From Mycolicibacterium hassiacum DSM 44199 (GTDB taxonomy: Bacteria > Actinomycetota > Actinomycetes > Mycobacteriales > Mycobacteriaceae), in the NCBI RefSeq assembly GCF_900603025.1, contig NZ_LR026975.1, forward strand, positions 3,038,001 to 3,102,000: DNA of 64,000 nt, given 5' to 3'. A program made the translations under genes and the position numbers. The notes under the pieces are model-generated. The model was not told the DNA's origin and did no database searches. It saw nothing but the letters and a program-made list of their open reading frames with translations. Below, piece by piece: positions 56,017-64,000 of the stretch (the first letter of the stretch is position 1; every line of letters starts with the position of its first letter).

Positions 56017-58508
56017 CGGCGGCGGCACCCCCGACATCGAGCGGCCCCGGTGTGTCGATGGAGTCCGGCGTGTCGATGAAGTCCGGTGTGGCGCAGCGAC
56101 GCCGGCTGACCGTGACCGGGGTCGTTCAGGGGGTGGGGTTCCGCCCGTTCGTTCACCGGGTGGCGACCGAGCTGCGACTCGCCGGGTTCGTCGGCAACGA
56201 TTCGTCGTCGGTGTTCATCGAGGTGCAGGGCGAGCCGGCGGCCCTCGACGAGTTCGTTCGGCGGCTGCACACCGAGGCCCCGCCGCTGGCCCGCATCGAC
56301 GCGGTTACCGCGACCGAGCTCGAGCCCATAACCGACAGCGGTTTCCACATCGTGGAGAGCCACCACGACGCCAACGCGCCGACCCCGATCCCGCCGGACA
56401 TCGCGGTCTGCGACGACTGCCTGGCCGAGTTGTTCGACCCGTCGGACCGCCGCTATCGGCACCCGTTCATCACCTGCACCAACTGCGGGCCGCGGTTCAC
56501 GATCATCACGGCACTGCCCTATGACCGGCCCACCACCACCATGGCCGGTTTCGAGATGTGCCCGCGGTGCGCGGCCGAGTACGCCGATCCGGCCGACCGT
56601 CGCTTCCACGCGCAACCGATCGCCTGCCCGGACTGCGGCCCGACACTGTGGTTCGCCGCCGACGGGCAGCGCCGCACCGGTTCCGATGCCGCCCTGGCCG
56701 CCGCCCAGCGGGCGCTGTCCGACGGGCGGATCGTCGCGGTCAAGGGCATCGGCGGCTACCACCTGGCCTGCCTGCCGCACGACGATGCCGCGGTCGCGGC
56801 ACTGCGACAGCGAAAAGCCCGCGGCGGCAAACCGTTCGCGGTGATGGTGCGCGATCTCGAGACCGCGGCCCGGTTCGCCGAGATCAGCGCCGAGGAGGCC
56901 GCGATCCTGACCAGCCCGGCGCGGCCGATCGTGCTGCTGCGCCGGCGGCCCGACGCGCCGATCGCCGCTCAGGTCGCCCCCGGCAACCCGCTGATCGGGC
57001 TGATGCTGCCGTACTCCCCCATTCACCACCTGCTGTTCGCCCCGGTCCCCGGCGCGCCCACGCCGGTGCCGGAGGCCCTGGTACTCACCAGCGCCAACCG
57101 CTCCGACGAGCCGATCTGCCACACCGACGCGGACGCCGCGCAGCGGCTGCCCGCGCTGGCCGACGCGGTGCTCGACCACAACCGCCCGATCCACGTCCCG
57201 TGTGACGACTCGGTGGTGCGGGTGGTCGACGGCCGCGAACTGCCGATCCGCCGGTCACGGGGCTACGCGCCGCTGCCGGTGGACCTCGGCCGCGACGGTC
57301 CGGCGGTGCTGGCCGTCGGCGGCGAACTGAAGAACACGTTTTGTCTCACCGACGGCCGGCGCGCCTACCTGTCGGCGCACATCGGCGACATGGGAACGGT
57401 GGAAACCCTTTCCGCGTTCGGGCGTTCGGTGCGCCAGCTGACCACCATGCGCGGCGAGCCGGTGCGGCTGGCCGCCGACCTGCATCCGGGCTACGTCACC
57501 CGCGGGTGGGCGGAACGCAACGCCGGGGACCGCCCCCTGGATCTGGTGCAGCACCACCATGCGCATGTGGTGTCGCTGCTGGCCGAACATGGCCGGCTCG
57601 GAGAGCCGGTGATCGGGGTGGCGTTCGACGGAACCGGCTACGGCTGCGACGAAACCGTCTGGGGCGGTGAGATTCTGCGGCTCGGCACCGACACGCACCG
57701 GTTCACCCGGGCCGGGCATCTCGGCGGTGTGCCGCTGGCCGGCGGTGACGCCGCGGTACGCAATCCGTGGCGGATGGCGTTGGCGCAGCTGTGGAACGCC
57801 GGGCTGGACTGGGATCCGTCGCTGCCTCCGGTAGCCACCGCCACCGACGCCGAACTGCGCTTGCTGAGAACGCAGTTCGACACCGGACGGGGTTGTGTGC
57901 CGACCAGCAGCATGGGCCGGTTGTTCGACGCGGTGGCCGCGCTGCTCGGGGTGCGTCAGCGCATCGACTACGAGGGGCAGGCGGCGATCGAGCTGGAGGT
58001 GCTGGCCGGCACCGCCGCGTCGACGTCGGTGCCGCTGCGGCTGCCGGTCGGCGCCGACGGGGTGCTCGATCCGGCCCCGCTGATCACCGCCCTGGTGTCG
58101 GCGCTGCACGACGGCGCCGCGCCGGCCGAGCTGGCGCTGGCGTTCCACCAAGCGGTGGCCCTGGCGGTGGCCGAGGTCGTCACGTTGGTGGCCGGCCCCA
58201 CCCGGGTGGTCGGGCTGACCGGGGGCGTGTTCCAGAATGTGCTGCTGTTGCGACGCTGTCGGCAGTTGCTCGAGGAGGCCGGTTTCGAGGTGCTCGTTCA
58301 CCGCACCGTCCCGCCGAACGACGGTGGGCTGGCGTTGGGCCAGGCGGCGGTATCCCGTATCGCGGCAAGTCAGACACCCGCCGCGGCAGCGGCAAATCAG
58401 ACACCCGCCGCGGCAGCGGCAAATCAGACACCCGCCGCGGCAGCGGCAGATCAGACACCAGCCGCGGGTGACACACGGACACGACAGGGAGCCACATCAT
58501 GTGCCTAG
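56013..58508 (+). CDS. hypF: Carbamoyltransferase for hydrogenase cyanide ligands
   Basis: 831 residues. The acylphosphatase domain (about 28-118) has [10 protein letters not shown]; two zinc fingers have CDDC/CTNC and CPRC/CPDC (about 133-212); the YrdC-like domain follows (about 220-405), then the Kae1-like carbamoyltransferase with [13 protein letters not shown] (about 511-523). HypF transfers carbamoyl to the C-terminal Cys of HypE. After the normal end ([11 protein letters not shown]) an extra tail of about 45 residues is made of 9-residue repeats (QTPAAAAAN). It overlaps hypC by 10 nt. Confidence 0.95.
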   Translation: MTAAAPPTSSGPGVSMESGVSMKSGVAQRRRLTVTGVVQGVGFRPFVHRVATELRLAGFVGNDSSSVFIEVQGEPAALDEFVRRLHTEAPPLARIDAVTATELEPITDSGFHIVESHHDANAPTPIPPDIAVCDDCLAELFDPSDRRYRHPFITCTNCGPRFTIITALPYDRPTTTMAGFEMCPRCAAEYADPADRRFHAQPIACPDCGPTLWFAADGQRRTGSDAALAAAQRALSDGRIVAVKGIGGYHLACLPHDDAAVAALRQRKARGGKPFAVMVRDLETAARFAEISAEEAAILTSPARPIVLLRRRPDAPIAAQVAPGNPLIGLMLPYSPIHHLLFAPVPGAPTPVPEALVLTSANRSDEPICHTDADAAQRLPALADAVLDHNRPIHVPCDDSVVRVVDGRELPIRRSRGYAPLPVDLGRDGPAVLAVGGELKNTFCLTDGRRAYLSAHIGDMGTVETLSAFGRSVRQLTTMRGEPVRLAADLHPGYVTRGWAERNAGDRPLDLVQHHHAHVVSLLAEHGRLGEPVIGVAFDGTGYGCDETVWGGEILRLGTDTHRFTRAGHLGGVPLAGGDAAVRNPWRMALAQLWNAGLDWDPSLPPVATATDAELRLLRTQFDTGRGCVPTSSMGRLFDAVAALLGVRQRIDYEGQAAIELEVLAGTAASTSVPLRLPVGADGVLDPAPLITALVSALHDGAAPAELALAFHQAVALAVAEVVTLVAGPTRVVGLTGGVFQNVLLLRRCRQLLEEAGFEVLVHRTVPPNDGGLALGQAAVSRIAASQTPAAAAANQTPAAAAANQTPAAAAADQTPAAGDTRTRQGATSCA
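58371..58468 (+). repeat. 27-bp tandem repeats at the 3' end of hypF
   Basis: Three full units and one partial of a 27-bp sequence starting CAGACACCCGCCGCGGCAGC (copies at 58371, 58398, 58425, partial at 58452), with one or two base changes in the last copies. The unit is a multiple of three and codes for QTPAAAAAN, so copy changes keep the frame up to the hypC overlap. Confidence 0.9.
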
Positions 58509-58750
58509 GGATTCCGGGGCGGATCATCGAGGTCTGGGACGAACCCGACGGCGGACGGTTTGCCAAGGTCGAGTTCGGCGACGAGATCAAGACCGCGTGT
58601 CTGGCCTACCTCCCGGATCTCACGGTCGGCGACTACACGATCGTGCACGCCGGCTATGCGCTCACCAAGCTCGATGAGGAGACCGCGATGATCACCCTGG
58701 CCACCATGCGTGAGTACGGGGTGTTCGGCGACCCAGCGGTGACATCATGA
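58499..58750 (+). CDS. hypC: Hydrogenase assembly chaperone HypC (first copy)
   Basis: 83 residues beginning [13 protein letters not shown]; Cys2 is the ligand that carries the Fe(CN)2CO unit with HypD and contacts pre-Huc[20 protein letters not shown] is the conserved core. It overlaps hypF by 10 nt and the next gene by ATGA. A second stand-alone hypC and a fused HypC domain lie downstream, so the operon has three HypC modules. Confidence 0.93.
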   Translation: MCLGIPGRIIEVWDEPDGGRFAKVEFGDEIKTACLAYLPDLTVGDYTIVHAGYALTKLDEETAMITLATMREYGVFGDPAVTS

Positions 58751-59478
58751 CCGCCACCGCCCAGCTGCCGGCCCAGCCCGAGCTGACCCCCGAGCTGGCG
58801 GCCGACCTTGCTGCCGCGAGTCTTGCTCTGGCGCAACGCTTCTCGGCCGGCGCCACGATGTGGTCGATCGCCCCGGCCTGCCCGCCGCACGCCCGCCACA
58901 TCGCGGTCGAGTTCGTCCACCCGGTGGTGGTCGGCAAACGGGCGCTGCCGGCCGTGGCGCTCAACGGCCCGGACCTCGTCGACCAGGTCCGCATCTCCGC
59001 GCGGTCCGGGGACGTGGTGATAGCGGTCGGCCGCGCCGACGAACCACAGATCACCGAGGTGATGCGCCGCGCCCCGGCCTGGGGGGTCACCACGTTCTGG
59101 ATCGGCAACGGCGAACGCCCCCCGCACGGGGCCGCCGACCACGTGCTGTGGGTAGACGATCCCGACCCGCGGCTGCCGGCGACCGGGCATTTCGTGCTGC
59201 TGTATCACCTGCTGTGGGAACTGACCCACGTCTGCTTCGAACATCCGGGTCTGCTGACCGTCCCGGCCGAGTGCACCGACGAGGTCTGCATCACCTGCAG
59301 CGACGAGGGCCGGCTCGCCGAGGTCCTCACCGTCACCGACGGCACCGCAACGGTGCGCACCGCGCGTGGAACCGAGACCGTCGACACGCTCATGGTCGGT
59401 GACGTCGCCCGCGGTGATCTGGTGCTGGTGCACGCCGGGATGGCGATCAGCAAGCTCACCGAGGAGGATTCGCGATGA
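58747..59478 (+). CDS. SIS-like domain fused to a HypC-like domain
   Basis: 243 residues. Residues about 20-165 resemble a sugar-isomerase (SIS) fold (SGDVVIAVGRADEPQITEVM, then RRAPAWGVTTFWIG), but the family's Ser/Gly phosphosugar loop is not evident. Residues about 175-240 are HypC/HupF-like (CITCSDEGRLAEVLTV; VGDVARGDLVLVHAGMAISK). The essential N-terminal Met-Cys of HypC cannot exist in this internal position; the nearest Cys are in DEVCITCSDE. It is joined by ATGA overlaps to hypC and to a second SIS gene. It may be a scaffold partner in Fe(CN)2CO assembly. Confidence 0.78.
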   Translation: MTATAQLPAQPELTPELAADLAAASLALAQRFSAGATMWSIAPACPPHARHIAVEFVHPVVVGKRALPAVALNGPDLVDQVRISARSGDVVIAVGRADEPQITEVMRRAPAWGVTTFWIGNGERPPHGAADHVLWVDDPDPRLPATGHFVLLYHLLWELTHVCFEHPGLLTVPAECTDEVCITCSDEGRLAEVLTVTDGTATVRTARGTETVDTLMVGDVARGDLVLVHAGMAISKLTEEDSR

Positions 59479-60149
59479 ACACCGACTCCGGCTCCGCGCC
59501 GCCGGACACCGGCACGGATTTCCTCTACCCGTTCATCGACGCCAACGAGACCGACGCCGAAGCCCTGCTGGCCGATCTGCGCAACTCCGCGCAGTCCAAG
59601 GCCGCCGAGAGCGTGGCGCTGCGCCAGGCCAGCCTGCAAGAGTCCGCCCCGCTGATCGAGACCGCGGCCGCCGAGATGGCCCGCCGGTTCGCCGCCGGTG
59701 GGCGGCTGTTCTGCTTCGGCAACGGCGGCAGCTCGACCGACGCGTCCACGCTGGCGGAGCTGTTCGCCCGGCCGCCGTCCGGCCGGCCGCTGCCGGCGTG
59801 GTCGCTGACCGCCGACGAGGCGGTGCTCACCGCGCTGGGCAACGATGTCGGTTTCGAGTTGGTGTTCGCGCGTCAGCTCATCGCCCGCGCCCGCCCCGGC
59901 GACATCGTGATCGCGATGTCGACCAGCGGTAACTCCGCCGACCTGGTGGCCGGGCTGACCGAGGCACACCGGCGCGGGCTGTGCACCATCGGCTTCGCGG
60001 GCTACGACGGCGGCGCGTTCGCCGACCACCCCGACGTCGACATCTGCCTGGTGGTGCGCTCGCAGAGCGTGCACCGCATCCAGGAGTCCCAGGCCCTGCT
60101 GGGCTACCAGCTGTGGGCATCCGTTCAAGCACACGAGGCGCTGCAATGA
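59475..60149 (+). CDS. SIS-domain protein (GmhA/DiaA-like)
   Basis: 224 residues. The SIS signature is well kept: RLFCFGNGGSSTDASTLAEL (phosphosugar loop) and DIVIAMSTSGNSADLVAGL, with GLCTIGFAGYDGG. This is the GmhA/DiaA type that normally binds sedoheptulose-7-phosphate or acts as an adaptor. It sits between the SIS-HypC fusion and hypE with ATGA overlaps on both sides, so it must serve hydrogenase assembly or regulation, not LPS heptose synthesis. The reaction is unknown. Confidence 0.88.
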   Translation: MNTDSGSAPPDTGTDFLYPFIDANETDAEALLADLRNSAQSKAAESVALRQASLQESAPLIETAAAEMARRFAAGGRLFCFGNGGSSTDASTLAELFARPPSGRPLPAWSLTADEAVLTALGNDVGFELVFARQLIARARPGDIVIAMSTSGNSADLVAGLTEAHRRGLCTIGFAGYDGGAFADHPDVDICLVVRSQSVHRIQESQALLGYQLWASVQAHEALQ

Positions 60150-61258
60150 ACCAGCATGTCAGCGAGTACCTGTCGACCGGGCCGTCGTTCCGCGAGGGCG
60201 AGGTCATCGAGCGCATCGAGTCGTTCCGCTCCCGCCGCCCCCGGCTGCGCGACGAGTTCATCAACCTGGCGCACGGGGCCGGCGGCAAGGCGTCCGCGGC
60301 GCTGGTGGACGCGGTGTTCCTCGAGGCGTTCCGCAATCCGCACCTGGAGAGCCTCGGTGACGGTGCGGTGCTGACCCTGCCCGACGGCCAGCAGCTGGTG
60401 GTGTCCACCGACTCGTTCGTGGTGCAGCCGCTACGGTTCCCGGGCGGTTCGATCGGCCACCTCGCCGTACACGGCACCGTCAACGACCTGGCCATGGCCG
60501 GCGGCGCACCGTGCTGGCTGACCGCGTCGTTCGTCCTCGAGGAGGGCTTCCCGGTCGCCGAGCTCAAGGACATCGTCGCCGACATGGCCGCCGCGGCCGA
60601 GGCCGCCGGCGTGCAGATCGTCACCGGCGACACCAAGGTCGTGCCCAAGGGTGCGGCCGACGGGCTGTTCATCACCACCACCGGGGTGGGGCTGGTGCCG
60701 CCCGGGCGGCAGTTGTCGGCCCGGCGGGTACGCCCCGGTGACCGCGTGCTGATCTCGGGCACCATCGGCGACCACGGCATGGCGGTGATGCTGGCCCGCG
60801 GCGATCTGGCCATCGAGGCCGATATCCGGTCGGACACCGCGTCGGTGGCCGACATGGTGGAGCGGCTGCACGGAGCGGCCCCGTCGGTGCGGTGGCTGCG
60901 TGATCCCACCCGCGGCGGGGTCGGCACGGTCTGCAACGAGCTGGCCCGCGCCACCGGGCTGGCCGTGGTGCTCGACGAGGACCGGCTGCCGGTGCGCCCC
61001 GACGTGGGCGGGGCCTGCGAGATGCTCGGCATCGACCCGCTCTATGTCGCCAACGAGGGCAAGTTCATCGCGGTGGTCGCGCCCGAGGAGGCCGACGCCG
61101 CGCTGGCGGCCATCCGCTCGCACCCGGCCGGCATCGACGCCGCCGAGATCGGCGAGATCGCCGAGGAGCCGGCGTCGACCGTCGTGGTGCGCACCCCGTT
61201 CGGCGGGACCCGCATCGTCGACATGCTCGTCGGTGACCCGCTGCCCCGGATCTGCTGA
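60146..61258 (+). CDS. hypE: Hydrogenase maturation protein HypE (thiocarboxamide dehydratase)
   Basis: 370 residues, PurM/ThiL-type ATPase fold. INLAHGAGGKASAALVD, VVSTDSFVVQPLRFPGG and RDPTRGGVGTVCNEL are family motifs. The C-terminus is PRIC, whose final Cys accepts carbamoyl from HypF and becomes the cyanide donor. The N-terminus has about 30 extra residues before the usual start. It starts by ATGA overlap with the SIS gene. Confidence 0.95.
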   Translation: MNQHVSEYLSTGPSFREGEVIERIESFRSRRPRLRDEFINLAHGAGGKASAALVDAVFLEAFRNPHLESLGDGAVLTLPDGQQLVVSTDSFVVQPLRFPGGSIGHLAVHGTVNDLAMAGGAPCWLTASFVLEEGFPVAELKDIVADMAAAAEAAGVQIVTGDTKVVPKGAADGLFITTTGVGLVPPGRQLSARRVRPGDRVLISGTIGDHGMAVMLARGDLAIEADIRSDTASVADMVERLHGAAPSVRWLRDPTRGGVGTVCNELARATGLAVVLDEDRLPVRPDVGGACEMLGIDPLYVANEGKFIAVVAPEEADAALAAIRSHPAGIDAAEIGEIAEEPASTVVVRTPFGGTRIVDMLVGDPLPRIC

Positions 61259-61271
61259 AAGGATCGCTGGT

Positions 61272-61544
61272 ATGTGCCTGGGAATTCCCGGACGGATCGT
61301 CGAGATCACCGACGCCGAGAACTGTCTGGCCAAGGTCGACATCAACGGTGTGCGGCGGGTGATCAGCGTGCGCCTGCTGGAGAACGACATGCCGCAGCCC
61401 GATGACTGGGTGCTGGTGCACGTCGGGTTCGCGATGGCCAAGATCGACGAATCCGAGGCGCTGATGACGTTGGCCGCGGTACAGAAGATGGGCGACGAGT
61501 ACACCGACGAGATCAAGGCGTTCGACTCGTCGGCGATCATCTAG
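61272..61544 (+). CDS. hypC: Hydrogenase assembly chaperone HypC (second copy)
   Basis: 90 residues beginning [13 protein letters not shown] with the essential Cys2 and the core DDWVLVHVGFAMAKIDESEA. The tail YTDEIKAFDSSAII is longer than in the first copy. AAAGGAT lies 8 nt before the ATG. It lies just before hypD, the normal partner, so this copy probably forms the HypCD scaffold; the first copy may serve pre-HucL. Confidence 0.93.
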   Translation: MCLGIPGRIVEITDAENCLAKVDINGVRRVISVRLLENDMPQPDDWVLVHVGFAMAKIDESEALMTLAAVQKMGDEYTDEIKAFDSSAII

Positions 61545-61557
61545 ACCAGGAGGCGAT

Positions 61558-62703
61558 ATGCGTTTCGTAGACGAGTTCCGCGATCCCGCGGCCGCCCGCA
61601 AGCTGTTGGGCGCCATCGCCTCGCTGGCCGAGGAGCTCGGCCCCAACGAGCACTTCAAGTTCATGGAGGTGTGCGGCGGGCACACCCACACCATCTACCG
61701 GCACGGCATCGAGCATCTGCTGCCCGAGAACGTCGAGCTGGTGCACGGCCCGGGCTGCCCGGTGTGCGTGATCCCGATGGGCCGCGTCGACGACGCCATC
61801 TGGCTGGCCCGCCAGGACGGGGTGATTTTCACCTGCTTCGGCGACATGATGCGGGTTCCCGGGTCGAACGGATCGCTGTTGGACGCCAAGGCCGGCGGCG
61901 CCGATGTGCGGTTCGTCTATTCGCCGCTGGACGCCCTCAAGATCGCCGTCGACAACCCGGACAGGCAGGTGGTGTTCTTCGGCATCGGGTTCGAGACCAC
62001 CGCGCCGTCCACCGCGGTCACGCTGGTGCGCGCCCGCGATATGGGGTTGACGAACTTCTCGGTGTTCTGCAACCACGTCACGATCGTGCCGCCGATCAAG
62101 GCGATCCTGGAGTCACCGGATCTGCGTCTGTCCGGTTTCCTAGGCCCCGGCCATGTGTCGACCGTGGTGGGGTTGCGCCCCTACCGGTTCGTGCCGGAGG
62201 TGTACCGCAAACCGTTGGTGGTGGCCGGTTTCGAACCGCTCGACATTCTCTCCGGGGTGGCGATGCTGCTGCGCCAGATCCGCGAGGGCCGCTGCGAGGT
62301 GGAGAACCAGTATTCACGGGTGGTGCGTCCCGAAGGCAATCCGGCCGCGCTGAAGCTGCTCAGCGAGGTGTTCGCGCTGCGGCCGCATTTCGAATGGCGC
62401 GGGCTGGGGTTCATCTCGCAGAGCGCGCTGCGGATCCGCGAGGAGTTCGCCGAGTTCGACGCCGAGCAGCGCTACGCGATGCCCGGCGTGCGGGTCGCCG
62501 ACCCGAAGGCCTGCCAGTGCGGTGAGGTGCTCAAGGGTGTGCTCAAGCCTTGGGAGTGCAAGGTTTTCGGCACCGCGTGCACGCCGGAGACCCCGATCGG
62601 CACCTGCATGGTGTCCTCCGAGGGCGCCTGCGCGGCGTACTACAACTTCGGTCGGTTGCACCGCGACGCGGCGACGCTGATCGGCAACGGGGCGCGCACG
62701 TGA
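61558..62703 (+). CDS. hypD: Hydrogenase maturation protein HypD
   Basis: 381 residues. Cys-containing motifs FMEVCGGHTHT and HGPGCPVCVIP, central GFETTAPSTA, and the C-terminal Fe-S region ACQCGEVLKGVLKPWECKVF followed by GTACTPETPIGTC. It is the [4Fe-4S] scaffold on which Fe(CN)2CO is built with HypC. AGGAGG stands before the ATG. Its stop overlaps the next gene by GTGA. Confidence 0.95.
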   Translation: MRFVDEFRDPAAARKLLGAIASLAEELGPNEHFKFMEVCGGHTHTIYRHGIEHLLPENVELVHGPGCPVCVIPMGRVDDAIWLARQDGVIFTCFGDMMRVPGSNGSLLDAKAGGADVRFVYSPLDALKIAVDNPDRQVVFFGIGFETTAPSTAVTLVRARDMGLTNFSVFCNHVTIVPPIKAILESPDLRLSGFLGPGHVSTVVGLRPYRFVPEVYRKPLVVAGFEPLDILSGVAMLLRQIREGRCEVENQYSRVVRPEGNPAALKLLSEVFALRPHFEWRGLGFISQSALRIREEFAEFDAEQRYAMPGVRVADPKACQCGEVLKGVLKPWECKVFGTACTPETPIGTCMVSSEGACAAYYNFGRLHRDAATLIGNGART

Positions 62704-63479
62704 CCGTTCCCGACGTCGACGCCGGGGCGCAGATGTTCGCGCGGTACGCCTATGCGCCCAACGCCCTCGGCTTCTGCGGGCCGCCGAATCCGGAACTGCT
62801 GCTCGAAGGCACCCGCGCGGCGATCGAGACCGCCGCTCGGCGGTTCACCGGCGCGTGGCCGTACCTGCAGGTGCTGTCGCGGCTGACGGGCATCCCCGAT
62901 CCGCTGGACCACCGGCTGGTCGAGGCGTACTGGCTCGGCGGCGGGGTGGGCGCCGAGCTGGATCCGCAGACCTTCACCACCGAACTGCTGGCGGTGATCG
63001 GCCCGCAGGCCGGCCACTACTGGGCCCACCTGGGGCCCGAACTGGCCGCGGAGGCCGCCCCGAACCACTGCTTCCACGTGTTCGGGGTGTATCCGTGGTC
63101 GCGGCTGCTGGGCAAGGGCGACCCGCAACTGGACAAGCAACCCCTGCACATCCTCGACAGCTGCCGGATCTCCTGGGGCACCGTGGTTTCGGTGTCCGGG
63201 ACGTCGGCGCAGGTGCGCCGCCAGGGCCTGCAGTGGGACGGTTCGGCGTTGTTCCTCGACGCCCCGGCCGTGCACCGGGTGGAACTCGGGATCGAGGTGG
63301 CCGAGGGCGATCTGGTCGCCGTGCACTGGAGCCGGGTGTGCGACCGGCTGACCGAGGCGCAGGTCAGAACGCTCGAACACGGCACCCAGCGTCAGCTGCG
63401 GGTCACCAACGTGCGGCTCCGCGCCGACAGCGCCAGGTCGCAGAAGGCATCCGGAACCGACACAGCGCAGCAGTCATGA
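62700..63479 (+). CDS. Uncharacterised protein of the huc operon (DUF6390-like)
   Basis: 259 residues, soluble. YAPNALGFCGPPNPELLLEG near the N-terminus, PNHCFHVFGVYPWSRLLGKG in the middle, and a C-terminal part (SCRISWGTVVSVSGTSAQVR; DLVAVHWSRVCDRLT) whose short beta pattern resembles HypC-like chaperones. Several Cys and His (GFCGP, NHCFHVFG, DSCRISW) could bind metal. I believe this is the family labelled DUF6390 found with actinobacterial hydrogenases, but am not certain of the number. It is joined by GTGA to hypD and ATGA to the next gene. Confidence 0.7.
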   Translation: MTVPDVDAGAQMFARYAYAPNALGFCGPPNPELLLEGTRAAIETAARRFTGAWPYLQVLSRLTGIPDPLDHRLVEAYWLGGGVGAELDPQTFTTELLAVIGPQAGHYWAHLGPELAAEAAPNHCFHVFGVYPWSRLLGKGDPQLDKQPLHILDSCRISWGTVVSVSGTSAQVRRQGLQWDGSALFLDAPAVHRVELGIEVAEGDLVAVHWSRVCDRLTEAQVRTLEHGTQRQLRVTNVRLRADSARSQKASGTDTAQQS

Positions 63480-64000
63480 GGCCACGCATCGTTCAGGCCG
63501 ACAAGCAGATCGGCTTCTACTGGGTCACCCCCGACGGCATCCCGACCCGGCTGCCGGAGCTTGTGGTCGGCGATGACGAACCACACCGGCTGGTGGCCAC
63601 CCACCTGGAGGCGCTCGACGATGCGCTGATCATCGCCGCCCGCCGGTTCGGCGAGCTGCTGGGCGGCGGCCGGTCCCCGTCACCGGCGGAACGCGACGAC
63701 CTGGTCGTGCTGCACCGGGTGGTGGACCTGCTGATCGCCGACTACGCCCGGTCCGCCGAACTGGTCGGGGTGACCCCGGACGTGCGGGCCGGTCAGATCA
63801 TCGGCACCGCTGCCCTGTTCTCGATCCGGGCCCGCCAGCCGACCGGTCTGCTGGGCCCGCCGCCACTGGACGGTCAACTCGACGAACCGCCGCTCGGCGT
63901 GGTCGCCGGGTTCGGGGAGATGGTGCAGGTCGACCCGCAGCGGCCGTGGCTGGGCGGCCGCTGGGTGCTGCGCGCCGAGTCCGGGGAACGCTATCCGCTG
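63476..64000 (+). CDS. Uncharacterised huc-operon protein (partial, runs off the window)
   Basis: The first 175 codons of an open frame starting by ATGA overlap with the preceding gene. The sequence begins MRPRIVQADKQIGFYWVTPD and continues with helical stretches (LDDALIIAARRFGELLGGG; VVLHRVVDLLIADYARSAEL). There is no signal peptide, Cys cluster or recognisable domain in the visible part. The overlap places it in the hydrogenase operon. Family unknown to me; the C-terminus is outside the window. Confidence 0.75.
   Translation, partial: MRPRIVQADKQIGFYWVTPDGIPTRLPELVVGDDEPHRLVATHLEALDDALIIAARRFGELLGGGRSPSPAERDDLVVLHRVVDLLIADYARSAELVGVTPDVRAGQIIGTAALFSIRARQPTGLLGPPPLDGQLDEPPLGVVAGFGEMVQVDPQRPWLGGRWVLRAESGERYPL

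Noticed and set aside
58371..58468. Repeats considered as a CRISPR array or mobile element end
   Set aside because: There are no spacers; the units are contiguous 27-bp coding repeats inside hypF.
59475..60149. SIS gene as heptose isomerase gmhA for LPS
   Set aside because: Mycobacteria lack LPS heptose, and the gene overlaps hypE and a HypC fusion gene.

Overview
The window looks like chromosomal DNA of a fast-growing mycobacterium (Mycolicibacterium type). G+C is very high, GTG starts and 4-nt ATGA/GTGA gene overlaps are common, and the markers are mycobacterial: fbiC (F420), mshB (mycothiol), pimE and lpqW (PIM/LAM), and ESX-type substrates. From about 5.2 to 45.7 kb the backbone follows M. 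tuberculosis in descending order: dapE/dapD (Rv1202/Rv1201c), fadD36 (Rv1193), pruB/pruA/pruC (Rv1188-1186c), dapC/fdxC (Rv1178/1177), padR/fadH (Rv1176c/1175c), fbiC (Rv1173), Rv1171, mshB (Rv1170), lpqW (Rv1166), typA (Rv1165), mutT2 (Rv1160), phhB (Rv1159A), pimE (Rv1159), Rv1158c, Rv1157c, Rv1156, Rv1155. These equivalences are from memory of families and order, not from a search.

Three blocks depart from that backbone. (1) 1-3.2 kb: the tail of a LuxR-type ATPase regulator that ends without its HTH, then ESX-secretion-like proteins with YxxxD and WxG signatures. (2) 15.4-23.6 kb: idi facing an eight-gene, translationally coupled carotenoid operon, crtE-crtI-crtB-crtYc-crtYd-methyltransferase-crtU-Rieske oxygenase. 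It predicts an aromatic (isorenieratene-type) carotenoid with an extra oxidative step. It lies between the pru and dapC/fdxC genes, where M. tuberculosis has a pks3/4-papA3-mmpL10 region. (3) 45.7-64 kb: a group 2a [NiFe] uptake hydrogenase (Huc-type) locus.

The hydrogenase locus is divergent. An AraC regulator, hypA, hypB and an Rv1155-like gene run leftward. Rightward run a DUF1641 protein (probable HucM), hucS, hucL, a maturation protease with a C-terminal extension, a 76-aa protein, a TPR protein, a NifU-Rieske fusion, a six-bladed NHL propeller, hypF, hypC, a SIS-HypC fusion, a SIS protein, hypE, hypC, hypD and two uncharacterised genes; the last runs off the window. Nearly all junctions overlap, so this is one translational unit. 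The accessory cassette (TPR, NifU-Rieske, NHL, two SIS proteins, two end genes) is the least understood part of the window.

narGHJI, which lies between typA and mutT2 in M. tuberculosis, is absent; a 56-aa Cys-rich ORF is there instead. I saw no rRNA or tRNA gene, CRISPR array, insertion sequence or prophage.
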